Shown piece by piece: positions 1-9,985 of a stretch of 64,000 nucleotides of DNA. The stretch comes from Taenia hydatigena (lineage: Eukaryota; Platyhelminthes; Cestoda; Cyclophyllidea; Taeniidae): assembly GCA_036345935.2 (NCBI GenBank), contig JADWOT020001260.1:1-64000 (forward strand), written 5' to 3'. The number at the start of each line of letters is the position of its first letter. Position 1 is the first letter of the stretch. The position numbers and the translations under genes are program-made. The notes beneath the pieces are model-generated. The model saw only the letters and a program-made list of their open reading frames with translations, ran no database searches and had not been told where the DNA came from.

Positions 1-1
1 T

Positions 2-286
2 GCCGTAGCCGATGCCCTCACGCCCAAACAAACGATTGTAGTGACAGGCTCGATGTGGCAACCGTTAGATCTCTACCCAAACTTGGACTGCATGCAAAAG
101 ATGTTTGAGGCCGTAAATGGCTTTTACTTTCGCCCTTTTTCCGAGTTATCTGATAGTTGTCGCATTTGGTGCAACAGGTTGCAAAACGATTGGACGATCA
201 ATTTAGTGGAGATGGTACAGTGGGCCTGTCTCCATGTCATATGGAGAAGGAGTGGCGCTTCACGCGCTCATGCATTTCATGATTAG
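2..286 (+). CDS. C-terminal part of unit-U protein, copy A (partial)
   Basis: This is the 3' end of a protein-coding frame that enters from the left edge of the window; 94 codons and a TAG stop are visible. It matches the last third of the intact copy-C protein almost residue for residue (VTGSMWQ.LDL.PNLDCM, then RIWCNR and VEMVQWACL.VIW). The stop lies one codon downstream of the copy-C stop because the final residues diverge (copy C ends PPACI, copy A ends AFHD). There is no frameshift or internal stop in the visible part, so copy A may be functional, but its promoter and first two thirds are outside the window. The function is unknown. The following 2.3 kb is also shared with the other unit copies. 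Confidence 0.7.
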   Translation, partial: AVADALTPKQTIVVTGSMWQPLDLYPNLDCMQKMFEAVNGFYFRPFSELSDSCRIWCNRLQNDWTINLVEMVQWACLHVIWRRSGASRAHAFHD

Positions 287-604
287 CCCGTCTATGATGA
301 CTTTTGAACAACGTTGTAAAGCTTTCATAATTAATAATATGTAATGATACTTGAGAAGCCTACACATTTTATGGATGCAGTGGGTGAGTTGGGAAAAAAT
401 TAAAAGTGATTTGGAATTATGAGGCTATAGAAAATACATTAGCTCGCGTTTTGCCGAATATAATGATGCGTCTTTCTCAACATTTAATCACTGAGTGCGA
501 GAATAAGAATTTTCTGGGTCCAAATAATTTTGAAATGCATATTTGATGCACCAAAAGCTGTTCACTGACATTATATGGCTTAAGTATTCGGTCAGATAGA
601 ATGC

Positions 605-841
605 ATGTTTAGGCGACTAGACACTCCTTACTTCGTTTGTTTTCCTGCGGATCGCATAGCTACACGCGTGGCTTCTGGAGGCGTGCACTCGCAGACACCG
701 AGACCCACTTTTCCTGCCTCAGTCCTGGCTGCTCGCCTCCCAGCATCAAATTCGAATCGTGAATTGACCCACCGCTTTACACTGGTCAATGCACATGCTG
801 AGTTCACGTTAGAGACTGCGAAATGTGGATTCCAAAATTAG
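605..841 (+). other. Secondary open frame in unit-U tail (copy A)
   Basis: This is a 78-codon frame in the unit tail. The same frame stays open in copy C (17,006-17,236, reverse strand), with shared blocks FP.DR, TR.ASG and YSQTPR or HSQTPR, and a common ending KCGF. It is broken by stops in copies D and E. It could be a remnant exon or chance conservation of repeat DNA. No known family is recognised. Confidence 0.25.
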
Positions 842-2640
842 ACAACGTTTTGCACATGAGAGGGCATCAACTTAAGATCGGCGAGCGTTGCGAGTTATAA
901 TTTGCAGTTGCAATCATCATCAGACTTCAAATCAGGGCCAAAGCTAACTCCAAATCATGTGAGTATCAGTGCGATGCGAGAGATGGTGCGTAGGTTATTG
1001 AACATTTGATATTAGCACCCTTACTTTTCCACTCATTTAAGCAATCTGTGTCTAAAACCAACTGATTAAAGAATATGGCCCAATCGATTTAGTCTCTTGT
1101 GCTCTGCACTTCCTTCTAGAATCACTAAGGGCACGGGTGAGGTAGGTTTAATTACCATGAAGCTAGTATTTTAACGCAAACAGGGTGACACACAACATTT
1201 ACAGGAACCTGATAAGCCTGTGTGAGTGGGTTTGCCAGTTGCTTTTGCTTGAGGCGTCCAATATTTTAGCATGTACTTGGCCCAGCTGCCCATGTAAGTG
1301 TTGCATACTCCATTTGAACATTATTTTGGAGTCCATACACCAACTTGCCATTCTAATGTCACATCATCAGGAGGGCATGTGCATCGGTGGTTTAGGTGAG
1401 AATTAGGATCGCGACAGTCGACCACTTCATTGCGCTATCATATTCTCCACGTATAATTATCAGTAAGATGTGACGCATGTTGGCAGTGTCTGATTCATCA
1501 GCATTTACGGTCACATTTGATGGCCAGCTAGTCAGGTTTAAATGAGCAGTCGGATAAATAGTTAAATGACTGACTAGCAGGACCATCCACCTAAACGGCA
1601 AAACTCCCAACTGAGCAGCGGCTGTCATGGGCTCATTCACTGGCACAGTAAGGTGTCAGAAACAGTGCTGTCGTTTCTATGTTCTCTGAAGATACATACG
1701 CATTGCCAACACCACCAAGAATTCGGATTTTGAAACGCAATTATTTGGTTGAACCCAACCATGGGCAAGTTCAGAAACCAAGTATGCATTATTAACCTCC
1801 CAAGCAGTGGTGGTGTGCGTTCGTTTTTTAACAAGAAGGCGATTCGCAACGCTGAACTTGACTGATGTAAGACACTATTTTTGTAAAATAGCCCGCAATA
1901 ATCAAGCGTCACATAGCGGTGACCAGAGAATTATTCGGAGGTCAGGGAACATCTTGTAAGTAAGCGACTTGCATTCTATATCATGAAGTGAGTGCGATCG
2001 ACATTCTAATGCGTCTACCAACGGCGTGGGTGTGCATGAAGCCGATGAAGCCTACGTGGGTAGTATGAGTGCACAACCTTTCCACAAACATTACCTTTCA
2101 ATGCCAGTACTGCTTCACGTCACGAATGCGTGGCACAACTTTCGACCATTGCGCTGCATTAGACTTTGCTACATTCAATCATTCTTGAAAGATTGTGCAA
2201 AAATCATCACCATTCGCTAATCTGCAGTCAGTCCCTCATCTAGGCAGTTTAATTCTTCTAGCGAAGGAGGCGGTATGCGTCTAGATGGATGCGAGATGAG
2301 TTACTGTTGCATAACTGACTCTATGGATGAAATCAAGTGTTAACTTTAGTCTCATTATGGTGCGACTTGCAAACATTTCAAATTGGTAGCGGGTGACCGA
2401 TCAAAATATCAGAAGAGCTGATGAGACCTGCAAGTTCACTGACATTAGTGGAGGTCCTTTTTTACTTCCCTCTCTCCGGCATTCCCTCTTTCTCACATCT
2501 ATTCATCGTGTCACCCCCTCCTTCATGCTTAATGGGAAGAAATCGCCCTCACACGTGTTGAGTGTGCTTATCCCTCTCAAGGATGGCAGGCGCGTTTGTG
2601 CATGCAGTGTAGTTAAAAGCAATGGAATGAGTTAAGGATG

Positions 2641-3645
2641 GGAGAAATTGGCTGTACGTGAGGTAGAGATGGGGAAAGCATGTAATCGGAAGCTCTACTC
2701 TCGTGTTAAATTAGTCGCCTATGCGCCAATAATTAGGGAGACAATCATTAACTTCCCAACCATACTCCCTGAGAATCAGGCGTCACCCTTATTTAAGCTT
2801 TTGTGGAGTTGCTCACGAGGTCTTATCAATGCGAAAATGGCTATATTACAGTAAAGCGTATAAAGGAAAAAATGTTAGGACGAATTCGCCATTTTTTGCT
2901 CGAAATTATTGGGTTTAAACAGGTTTATTGAAGCATTGGCACAGAGCTATTTGGAAAATAAATGCTTCAAGCAGTTGAAAGGCATCAATTTGCAAGTTCC
3001 CAAATAGCGATTAGCGGTTCAGTTAATGGTTCTCGCAGGAAAATTTTTTCGTGTGCGATTTTACGAGAGTTTCCGATGTGCTGTTCATTCGTTTTCAGAA
3101 TGGACTATGAGCGATGTAGTGGGATCAACTGCGCTGATATGTGGCCGTCTTTGAGGGCTTTCACAATTCAATTTCTGCACTGATTGAGAGTATTATATGC
3201 GATTGCTCACTAGCGCATGCACTTTCTTGGATCAAGGCAGCTGAATTGGACATACGAATGGAAGCAGTTTCACTTTGCTGCATTTGCGACATTCAAGTAG
3301 CTGCATTTTACACGATGCCTATGAAATAAAGAGCTCGCTGCGAAGTTAACGACTATTGCTCCTTCCACCCACCACCTCGTTATTAACTTAACACTTTCAT
3401 CGCACTGACTTAGACAGGAGACTGAAATCTCTTACTTACTGGGCTGAAGTTCTGACCTCTAGTTCATATATCACCTCACTCGCGTGGCTATTCAACCACT
3501 CCTTCCTACACATGTGGATCCAATTGCGGCTCAACGGAGAGGCATAGAAGATCCGCCATAAACATTGCAAAATTACCCATTTCTCATTTACCTAAAATGT
3601 TATCAATGGGGATAGCGGTTGGCAATGTGACCTCTCATCTCGCCC
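2641..3645. other. Unassigned stretch
   Basis: I see no conserved frame, RNA gene or repeat copy here. The small open frames at 2648, 2962 and 3141 have no supporting homology or splice context. Confidence 0.4.
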
Positions 3646-3930
3646 TATTTGGTTTACCCACCCCCTGTAGAGCTGCTGCCAGGTTCATGATTGGTTCCCT
3701 TGAGGCACAGAACAGTTGGCTGTCCGCTAGTTTTGTCTTCCGTTTGTGCCATTAAAACGAAAATGCAATTAGCAGAGAAATGGGTAATCTTGTATTCGAA
3801 TCCAAAGGCACGCATCTTAGCGATTAGTCCACAGCCGTCGGAAGTTGCATTAACAAAGGGTGGTGGTGATAACCGCTGCAGTGAGTGGACAAGGGATGCG
3901 GAGGCAATTGCGCTGACCACAGCGTAGGAT
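3646..3930 (+). repeat. Family-V dispersed repeat, copy 1
   Basis: This is one of four related segments of roughly 300-350 bases. It shares the opening ACCCACCC..CTGTAGAG, the block TTGAGGCACAGA, a GTGCCATTAA motif and ACAGCCG with the copies at 5.1 kb, 6.1 kb and 26.4 kb. Its 3' half is less complete than copy 2. No terminal repeat, poly-A tail or coding frame common to all copies was seen, so the class of element is unknown. Confidence 0.65.
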
Positions 3931-5124
3931 GGAAAGTTGCAGACACATGGCGCATCACCATCAAAGTCTCGTAACTACTGCGATTCGTAGCCTAATACTA
4001 AAACGACGCGTGGAACAAAATTTAAAACAAGGTGCTGCGAATGAGTGGCACAGACACTAGCAATGGGTTCAAGAACTAATTGCTGGTACGATGCGATTCT
4101 TGTGTTTCGCCATTTGACTAAGTTTGGAAGGAGATTCGCATGAGGACGCAACTCGCTCGATAACAGGACCAGCAGCTCACAGAAGAAGAAACTACAACAT
4201 TTCTAGTGCGATTTAGTTAACATTTTGAATGATGTTTGCATTCGACCTTACGGGCTTATTTCTACTTCTACCGGTATCAGCAATCCAGCGTCGTGTTAAC
4301 TGCTATTGAATTGTTCAGTATAAATGAAGTTGAATCGCAAGTCGATGTGCACTTTGGAAATCGCGATCAAGTCCCTGTTTGGTAGTTCATCATTCCTACA
4401 GATGTTAAATGTGGCTGAGCGCTGGTGCTACCATCAAGTTTCACTCTGCTGATGGACACCTTTGCATTCTAAACCTATTTCCTTCCTTCATTTCCACACT
4501 TTTAAATCTACATCACTACACCATCGATTGTCACCACCAACTAGAGTTGTTGGCGATCTCTAGCAAGTATCTACCATGCTTACTCAGCAATACTATGCAT
4601 GAAGCTCATTAGCTAGTAGTATCATTGCCAGCTATCAAAAATTCATATTTTCCGCATGTCACACCTGTGTGACGCGCAAGTTTGAGTATGGAAATCAGGA
4701 TAAAATATGTTAATCTGGCAGACTACATGTCGATATTTAACTGCAGTGCAAATGTTAATAATGATCGGACACAGAAAGTGGGATACTAAGCCTTATTATT
4801 TACGAAGAAATCCATCACCTGGTGGAACACTGCTGGAGTGGTCTGCTTCGTCCACGCACATCCTCGTTTTTGACAAGGCACCTTAGCCAAAGAGAGCTAA
4901 CGAAGGAACTAGAAGGTTGACTAATTAGGTCAGCAGCTTAATGGATGGCTGGATGTACGGCTGCAGTATTGGCGCCCTTCTCACTTTGGGTGGGGCCTTC
5001 GTGTGGCTGTTGAATATTTCAGGCCCTTATGGATTCTTCTGCCATTTGTAGAACTAATAAGTCGCTGGAGGCGTACTTAAGAAAATGGACAGCAGTGCGA
5101 CATCTCACCCGGCCACATATATTC

Positions 5125-5465
5125 CACCCACCCTCTCTTCAGAGGCTCTGTAAAGTCCATGACTAAAGTCTTTGAGGCACAGAGAAGCTGTGTCTACTGA
5201 TCTCGTCTCCCAGTCGTGTCATTAGGACGGAACTACGAGCTGCAGATAAACAAGTAACCTTGCATTTGTACAAGAAAATGTGACGCTCATCGACCACTCT
5301 ACAGCCGCTAGACCCCAAACGGGGTCTTCGTTCGCTTAGCTTTAGCTGTTGTCATGCGTCTGTGGCACGATCCAGCATGACCGATCGATCTTGCCTGATA
5401 AATGTCCATGTCACATAAATGTGGCCCAATGAAGTAAATGTCAATTTCAGGTGACAACAAACGCT
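5125..5465 (+). repeat. Family-V dispersed repeat, copy 2
   Basis: This is the most complete copy. It runs from ACCCACCCTCTCTTCAGAGG to the block GTCACATAAATGTG and the ending CAGGTGACAAC, both of which recur in copy 4 (26.4-26.77 kb). The copies lie in the same orientation. Confidence 0.65.
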
Positions 5466-5550
5466 AACGTTAAAGAACGATTGAAATTGCAGCAGGGGGG
5501 AAACATTGCTCATTTATCAAAACAAAAACATTTGATAACTGGAGGCCAGA

Positions 5551-6044
5551 ATGTTTGCAAACATGCATCCGCCTCCACCGCGAAAAGAAGCTCAAATAGC
5601 TAAATGGTTACAAAGTTTCCAAAGACGAATAGAATGTCTCTATAACATAAAACTTAAGGAGATTTTAGTCAGAGATGACAACTTTTACAAGGTCAGAGAT
5701 CGTTGTCAATGCACGTCATCAAGTAGACTTTCGTCCTTGGTCAGCTGTCAGCCACCAGGACAACCACTGACACTCCTTTTGTATACTCCTCTGTGTAGTG
5801 GTATGGGTATCTGTTTAGACCCCTCAAACACATGCTGAATCGACTAAGTCAGTGGTGCCAATTTCTAATAATTGACTCCGTAAGGCTTGAACTGCCACGC
5901 AAGTATCATTTGAATGGAAACAGTAACTTTGATATAGATCAAAGTCGCCTCCTCAGGCAAATCTCCTACTTATACCGCGATTTCATTGACACTCCTTTGC
6001 CAACAGTTCTTCACCGCCACTTCGAGCATGTAGGATTTCCTTAG
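5551..6044 (+). other. Possible exons between two family-V repeats
   Basis: Two open frames lie between repeat copies 2 and 3. The first starts MFANMHPPPPRKEAQ and could splice after NFYK at a GTCAGA donor (5690). The second is open from about 5832 to a TAG at 6042-6044, contains LLRQISYLYRDF, and could be entered at the acceptor AAGTCAG before 5850. Neither has a recognised domain or a second copy in the window. The residue composition looks protein-like, but that alone is weak evidence, so this may be chance. Confidence 0.25.
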
Positions 6045-6109
6045 TCCATGTTTTAAATTAACCTGATTTTAATTGAGCAAAGGTGTGCGACCACTCATCA
6101 AGGTCCGTT

Positions 6110-6475
6110 CGCTTCACCCACCCTCTCTGTAGAGCCGTTGCAAAGATCATAACTGAATACTCTAAGGCAAGAAAAGCTGAGTGCTCACTGGGCTTGACTT
6201 TTCGTTGTGCCTTTCATACCAAGATACAGCCAGCAGCAAATTTGGTGATCTCGAACTTCGGCTACCGACGTGTGCCTTCCAGTGACCAGTCTACGGTCAC
6301 CAAACAGCAATTTGGGTCCGGGTCACTGCCACCACTCCAAAAAACTTGTCATGTCCCTGTTCGCTTATATTGATTTTATTTATTGCGTCTGAGGTTCAAG
6401 CCGACAAAACTAATCGTCCTTGCCTGATGAATGACCCGTGTCACACATATGTGACACAACGGATTGGGTATCGGA
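6110..6475 (+). repeat. Family-V dispersed repeat, copy 3
   Basis: It aligns with copy 2 from CACCCACCCTCTCTGTAGAG through TGCCTGATGAATG and the CACA.ATGTG block. It is more diverged in the middle, including a longer segment around 6260-6340. Same orientation as copies 1, 2 and 4. Confidence 0.6.
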
Positions 6476-7041
6476 AAATTGAATCGTGTCGCGAAACGAA
6501 TTATTCAGAATTAAGTTGACGCGTAGATCCCAGGCAACGTCGCACATACCGAATCTGGGAAGCATAGCTGCTTCATCTCCTCGTCTATCAAGAATCCGAT
6601 CATTTGGTGTCTAAAATACAAGCACTATCCGCTCCTCCATTGCTACACATATCCCCATTGTAGGCATTTGACCTCGAAATTCTGACTTCACTGAACATTG
6701 AATGAGGAACGCATGGGCAGTATGTGGTCCCTCTGTGGTGCTAGAATGGCACTGGTAGTCAAAGCAGGCCCCATCTCCATGGTGCCGAGCGTTTGTGATA
6801 TCACTGTGGCTAAGCGCACCCATGCCATCTCTGAAGTCAATGAAAGCCGCGAGTCTGCTAGCGCGTTCCCTATTGACACACACAGAGGATGGGGCATTGG
6901 TAGCTTAGGTATGGATCTAGTCTTGGGATAAAGAAGAGGCCCGATCGACACTCCACTTGCCCTGCCTTCTCTCGCGGACAGTCTGCTTCTCCCAATATTT
7001 GGACTACTGAACATATCGGACAAGCCTACGCGTCCAAGTAT

Positions 7042-7203
7042 TCAGGTCATACTGAGCGAAAAGTCGTCCAATCGATCACGCCGGCATTCGCCGCTCACAA
7101 CCACACAGCCACTGAGAAATAATGGTTCAGCGCCCACCGCCTTCTTGCAGAAAGCCAGGGCATGCTCGCTCTGCAATTCTACTACTTTAACCACAGTGGA
7201 GGA
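7042..7203 (-). other. Candidate terminal exon, unknown product
   Basis: On the reverse strand a CAG acceptor (7204-7206) is followed by a 53-codon open frame ending in TGA. It includes the stretches SEHALAFCKKAVG and LSGCVVVSGECRRDRL. A further reverse-strand frame at about 7454-7600 ends near a possible donor (CCG|GTAATC), but its phase does not match this acceptor, so a joined model fails as read. The region is relatively GC-rich and is open on several frames, which inflates apparent coding potential. Confidence 0.25.
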
Positions 7204-7654
7204 CTGTGACACGGGAGGCTAAGTGTGTCCATTGAAGTGGATGGCGTTTACCAATAGAACGCGCATAATGCAATGTCCAAGAAGACGCAGTTGGATGAAA
7301 ACACTTCTATTAGGGAAGAGAGAGGATAGGAGAGGGGAAGGCTTGGTGTAAGTACATGGAGAAATTGGGGGTGGGCGGGGCAGAAGTCCTTAAAATGTTC
7401 AGTGTCTAATGCTAAGAACTGCGCAATTGCGACTCCCACAACCACAGATTACCGGATTCAGAGGCCGCCTTGTAGCACCACTTCTTTTGGTAAGTCATTT
7501 TCTTCTGTGTAGGCGCAGGCAGCTCGATATCCTCAGCACATGGTTGGCTAATCGCCGCAACCATCTGTGACGGTTTTGACCACCTCCATGCACAATGTTG
7601 CTCATATTTTTATCGTCGCTGCTTTCGTTCCACCACGATGTCTTCTTCAATCTG

Positions 7655-7795
7655 AAAAAGGAAGAAAAGAAAAGGAAGATGAGAGAGGACAGGAGGCAGA
7701 GGTGGAAGAAGCAGGAGGCGAATAAAGTGAAATAGGTGGGTTAAAAAGTTAGAAGTTAAAACCGACCAACCTGCCAACAAACCAGACAACAAATG
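7655..7795 (+). repeat. Purine-rich low-complexity tract
   Basis: The forward strand is almost entirely A and G over long runs (AAGAAAAGAAAAGGAAGATG and similar). Read on the reverse strand it is a long pyrimidine tract ending in TTTTTCAG, which would make a strong splice acceptor at 7653-7654 for a short frame (IEEDIVVERKQRR, stop at 7610). A second purine-rich tract lies at 9004-9073. Confidence 0.7.
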
Positions 7796-8282
7796 AATGG
7801 TCAAAGGAGAGCTTACTGGGCCCAGGATACAACTATCCACCTGGTCGTCTGCAAAGTCGCGTACGGAGAGGAAGATTGATCAGCTGTGTCAACAGGCCCA
7901 TACACACAAACACATGCGCGTACACATAAAAGCAACACATATTCTCACCTGTTTCCGTGCCACACTGATCACGACAACGATCTAGAAGGACAAAGAAAGG
8001 AAGTGGACAACGGTATGCACACACAGTGGGACAGACCGAACGAACAGAGTGGAAATGGATGAGCAGGGAGAGAAGTGCACCTTCTTACCCGTTAATATGG
8101 ACCACCAGGTAGAGGGACTCTCCACAAGGTGGGAGATGGATGTGGAGAATGGCATGGAAAGGTGGGGTATGAGCAGAACTATGCAATACGAAGTGGAAAG
8201 CAGGTGGTCAACGGTTAACTAGACGCAGACAGAATTAGGCCGCCGATCATGGAAGACACCATCAATCCGTTGCAGCCCTCCG

Positions 8283-8769
8283 ATGAAGTCACCTCTGCCT
8301 TTCTTACACTTGTTCTGCTTCAATAAAACAGAACAAGACAGGTTTCAAATGCACCAAAGTTACAAGTTGGAGGAGTCTTTGCATTTGCGTTTGCTAGCAT
8401 TCGAGGTTAAATTAGAACCTTATGTAATAACTAGAGCAACTCAACGTCAGAAAGTGGATAGCAGAAGCGATTTTTGGAAAGGGGCAGTAGACAACGCACT
8501 AGCAAAAATGCCAATTGCTCGTAATGTATTGCATGACTGAAATTATGTATCGTTGTTAGTTGCTAATCTCCGAAAGGTACGTCGAGATTCAGAAGTGTTG
8601 TCCACACTCTGCGCGCCTTTGACTCTTCACAGCGAATCGCCTCAATCTCAATCTCCACCTCCTCAGCCTCCATTGACTTCTTACCATGCAGCAGCACTTA
8701 TTGTCGTGCCATCTCGAAAAAGTTGGATGTGGAGATCAGCATTCTACCCCACAATTAAACAGGAAGGAG
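8283..8769 (+). other. Candidate two-exon segment with strong splice signals
   Basis: A forward frame from 8283 contains KLEESLHLRLLAFEVKLEP but meets a TGA at 8538. The same frame then reopens and runs to an excellent donor, CGAAAG|GTACGT, at 8576. The next strong acceptor, CTCTTCACAG (8632), opens an exon that is readable in two frames. In phase 0 relative to the donor it ends at a TAA (8756-8758) after SILPHN. In another frame it is serine/proline-rich and runs into a second excellent donor, GGAG|GTAAGT, at 8769. The in-frame TGA argues for a broken gene or a later start. No domain is recognised. Confidence 0.3.
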
Positions 8770-9429
8770 GTAAGTGACTCCATGCGCATGAACGGTAAAG
8801 CGAAATGTTGGTTGTGGAAACAAAAGAACACAAATTAAAGCGTGCGGTCCTCATTAGTGTGCCACAATGCGGTATCCACCTAATGGCAGTCTTTTCTACT
8901 AAAATTTTTTGAAGGTGGAATGTTATTGCTACTAAGTCGACGCTCAGAAGTAGTTGCACGTAGAAGTGGATACTTGATCAGACGTTGGCCGGAATAGAGG
9001 GGTTGTAGACAGATGGAGACAGCAAAAAGGAGAAGGAAGGGGCGGAGGAGCAGGATGAAGGAATGGGGAAGGCATCTGTCCACATTCGTTTTGAAAATGA
9101 GGGCATTCTGCCACTTACTCAACAAGATGGCGCTGTTGGTTCATAACGAAACGTCGTAAAAGACGAGATCATTGACGAGCAGTGAACAAGTTCTAAGAAG
9201 TAATTTGGAGCGAGGGAGGAAAAAGAGCACCCGCCTTCCCACCATTGTGAAACCAACTTGCATCACTTCTCCGTTAGCCTCAATTCTTTCGATGAATCCA
9301 TGCCGACGCAGAAAATGTGGTGAAGAGAAATCCGCCTGTCAGACGACGGAGTCACTACAAACTGACCCACTTACCCACACCACGGACTGTTGTCACCCTC
9401 CTCACGCACCCTAAATACTCACTAACTGC

Positions 9430-9462
9430 CATCACACCACCACCGCCACCACCGCGTCCAGA
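9430..9462 (+). repeat. Imperfect (ACC)n trinucleotide run
   Basis: A short run of CACCACCACCGCCACCACCG lies just beyond the broken 3' end of unit-U copy B, on the side where homology to the other copies stops. Confidence 0.7.
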
Positions 9463-9489
9463 ATCCAGAAGCCACGTCAACAAGTAGCG

Positions 9490-9836
9490 TAGTGATCAGG
9501 CAGCTAATCGGAACTTGTGCATTAGCAGGAAACACTCTCGATGCGAGGCTACGAAATAAAACCTCTTTGTTATTGTAATACTGTCTTGCACGATCATAAT
9601 AATGATGGTATCCCTCTGCGTTTGTAAGGAATAGCATCCTGCAGAGGTAGACGTCTAGCCATTTCATGTTCTTTACACTGTGATGGATGCTAAGAGCTTG
9701 AATGGGAAGGTCTTGATTTGGTCGCTCATTTGTTGATTCTTCCCAAAACGGTACTCTTGATGGTGAATTTCAGCAACTCTCGAATCTAGTAAAGTCATGC
9801 AATGGACTCAGAATTAATGGGACCCACCTGAGACAT
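9490..9836 (-). pseudogene. N-terminal fragment of unit-U gene, copy B
   Basis: This reverse-strand fragment keeps the promoter side of the gene: the micro-exon M-S-Q (9828-9836), donor CAG|GTGGGT, a short intron and about 80 codons of exon 2 in one frame. Shared stretches with copies C and D include KWLDVYLCR, LF.TNA.G and VFPANAQVPISCLITT. Homology stops abruptly after that last motif and the frame runs into unrelated sequence. The acceptor position used in copy C is GG here, so splicing would need the AG one base further in than the C/D alternative. It is a truncated relic. Confidence 0.75.
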
Positions 9837-9985
9837 TGCCGCATAAATCTGATAAGAACTATCCAAATGAAGCCTCTTTTATGCGACAAGCGATCATCAT
9901 CTGGTTGTAATCACCTCTCTCATCTAGCCAATCAGCAAAGCCCAACGACCAACACAGATTCTTATCTGCTGCTCAGAGTTGTTTT
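9837..9985 (-). repeat. Promoter flank of unit U, copy B
   Basis: Upstream sequence is shared with copies C and D, including AGCGAAGCCCAAC-like and GATCTGCT-like blocks read on the forward strand. It ends near 9985, beyond which no match to the other copies is seen. Confidence 0.65.
9847..9883 (-). promoter_or_regulatory. TATA-like box and initiator, unit-U copy B
   Basis: On the reverse strand CATAAAAG (9876-9883) lies 33 bases upstream of the A of TCAGATT (A at 9850). Copies C and D show the same pair at 32 and 33 bases. The conserved spacing fits a TATA plus Inr core promoter. Confidence 0.6.

Larger units (their letters stand above)
1..2640 (+). repeat. Unit U copy A (left-truncated by window)
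   Basis: This segment carries the gene 3' end and a long tail. The tail aligns with copy C (reverse strand, 17.5 kb down to 14.7 kb), copy D (reverse strand, 29.3 kb down to 28.3 kb) and copy E (forward strand, from 22.66 kb). Shared landmarks include the stretch around 640-700, the GGGCAGCTG stretch near 1285 (aligned with 15,685 and 28,275 on the other strand) and the block at 2100-2215. Similarity to copy E fades around 2600-2640. Divergence is considerable and indels are common outside the gene. Confidence 0.8.

Noticed and set aside
6611..7023. Overlapping reverse and forward frames of 77-111 codons
   Set aside because: They are mutually antisense in a GC-richer patch, with no homology, second copy or splice context.
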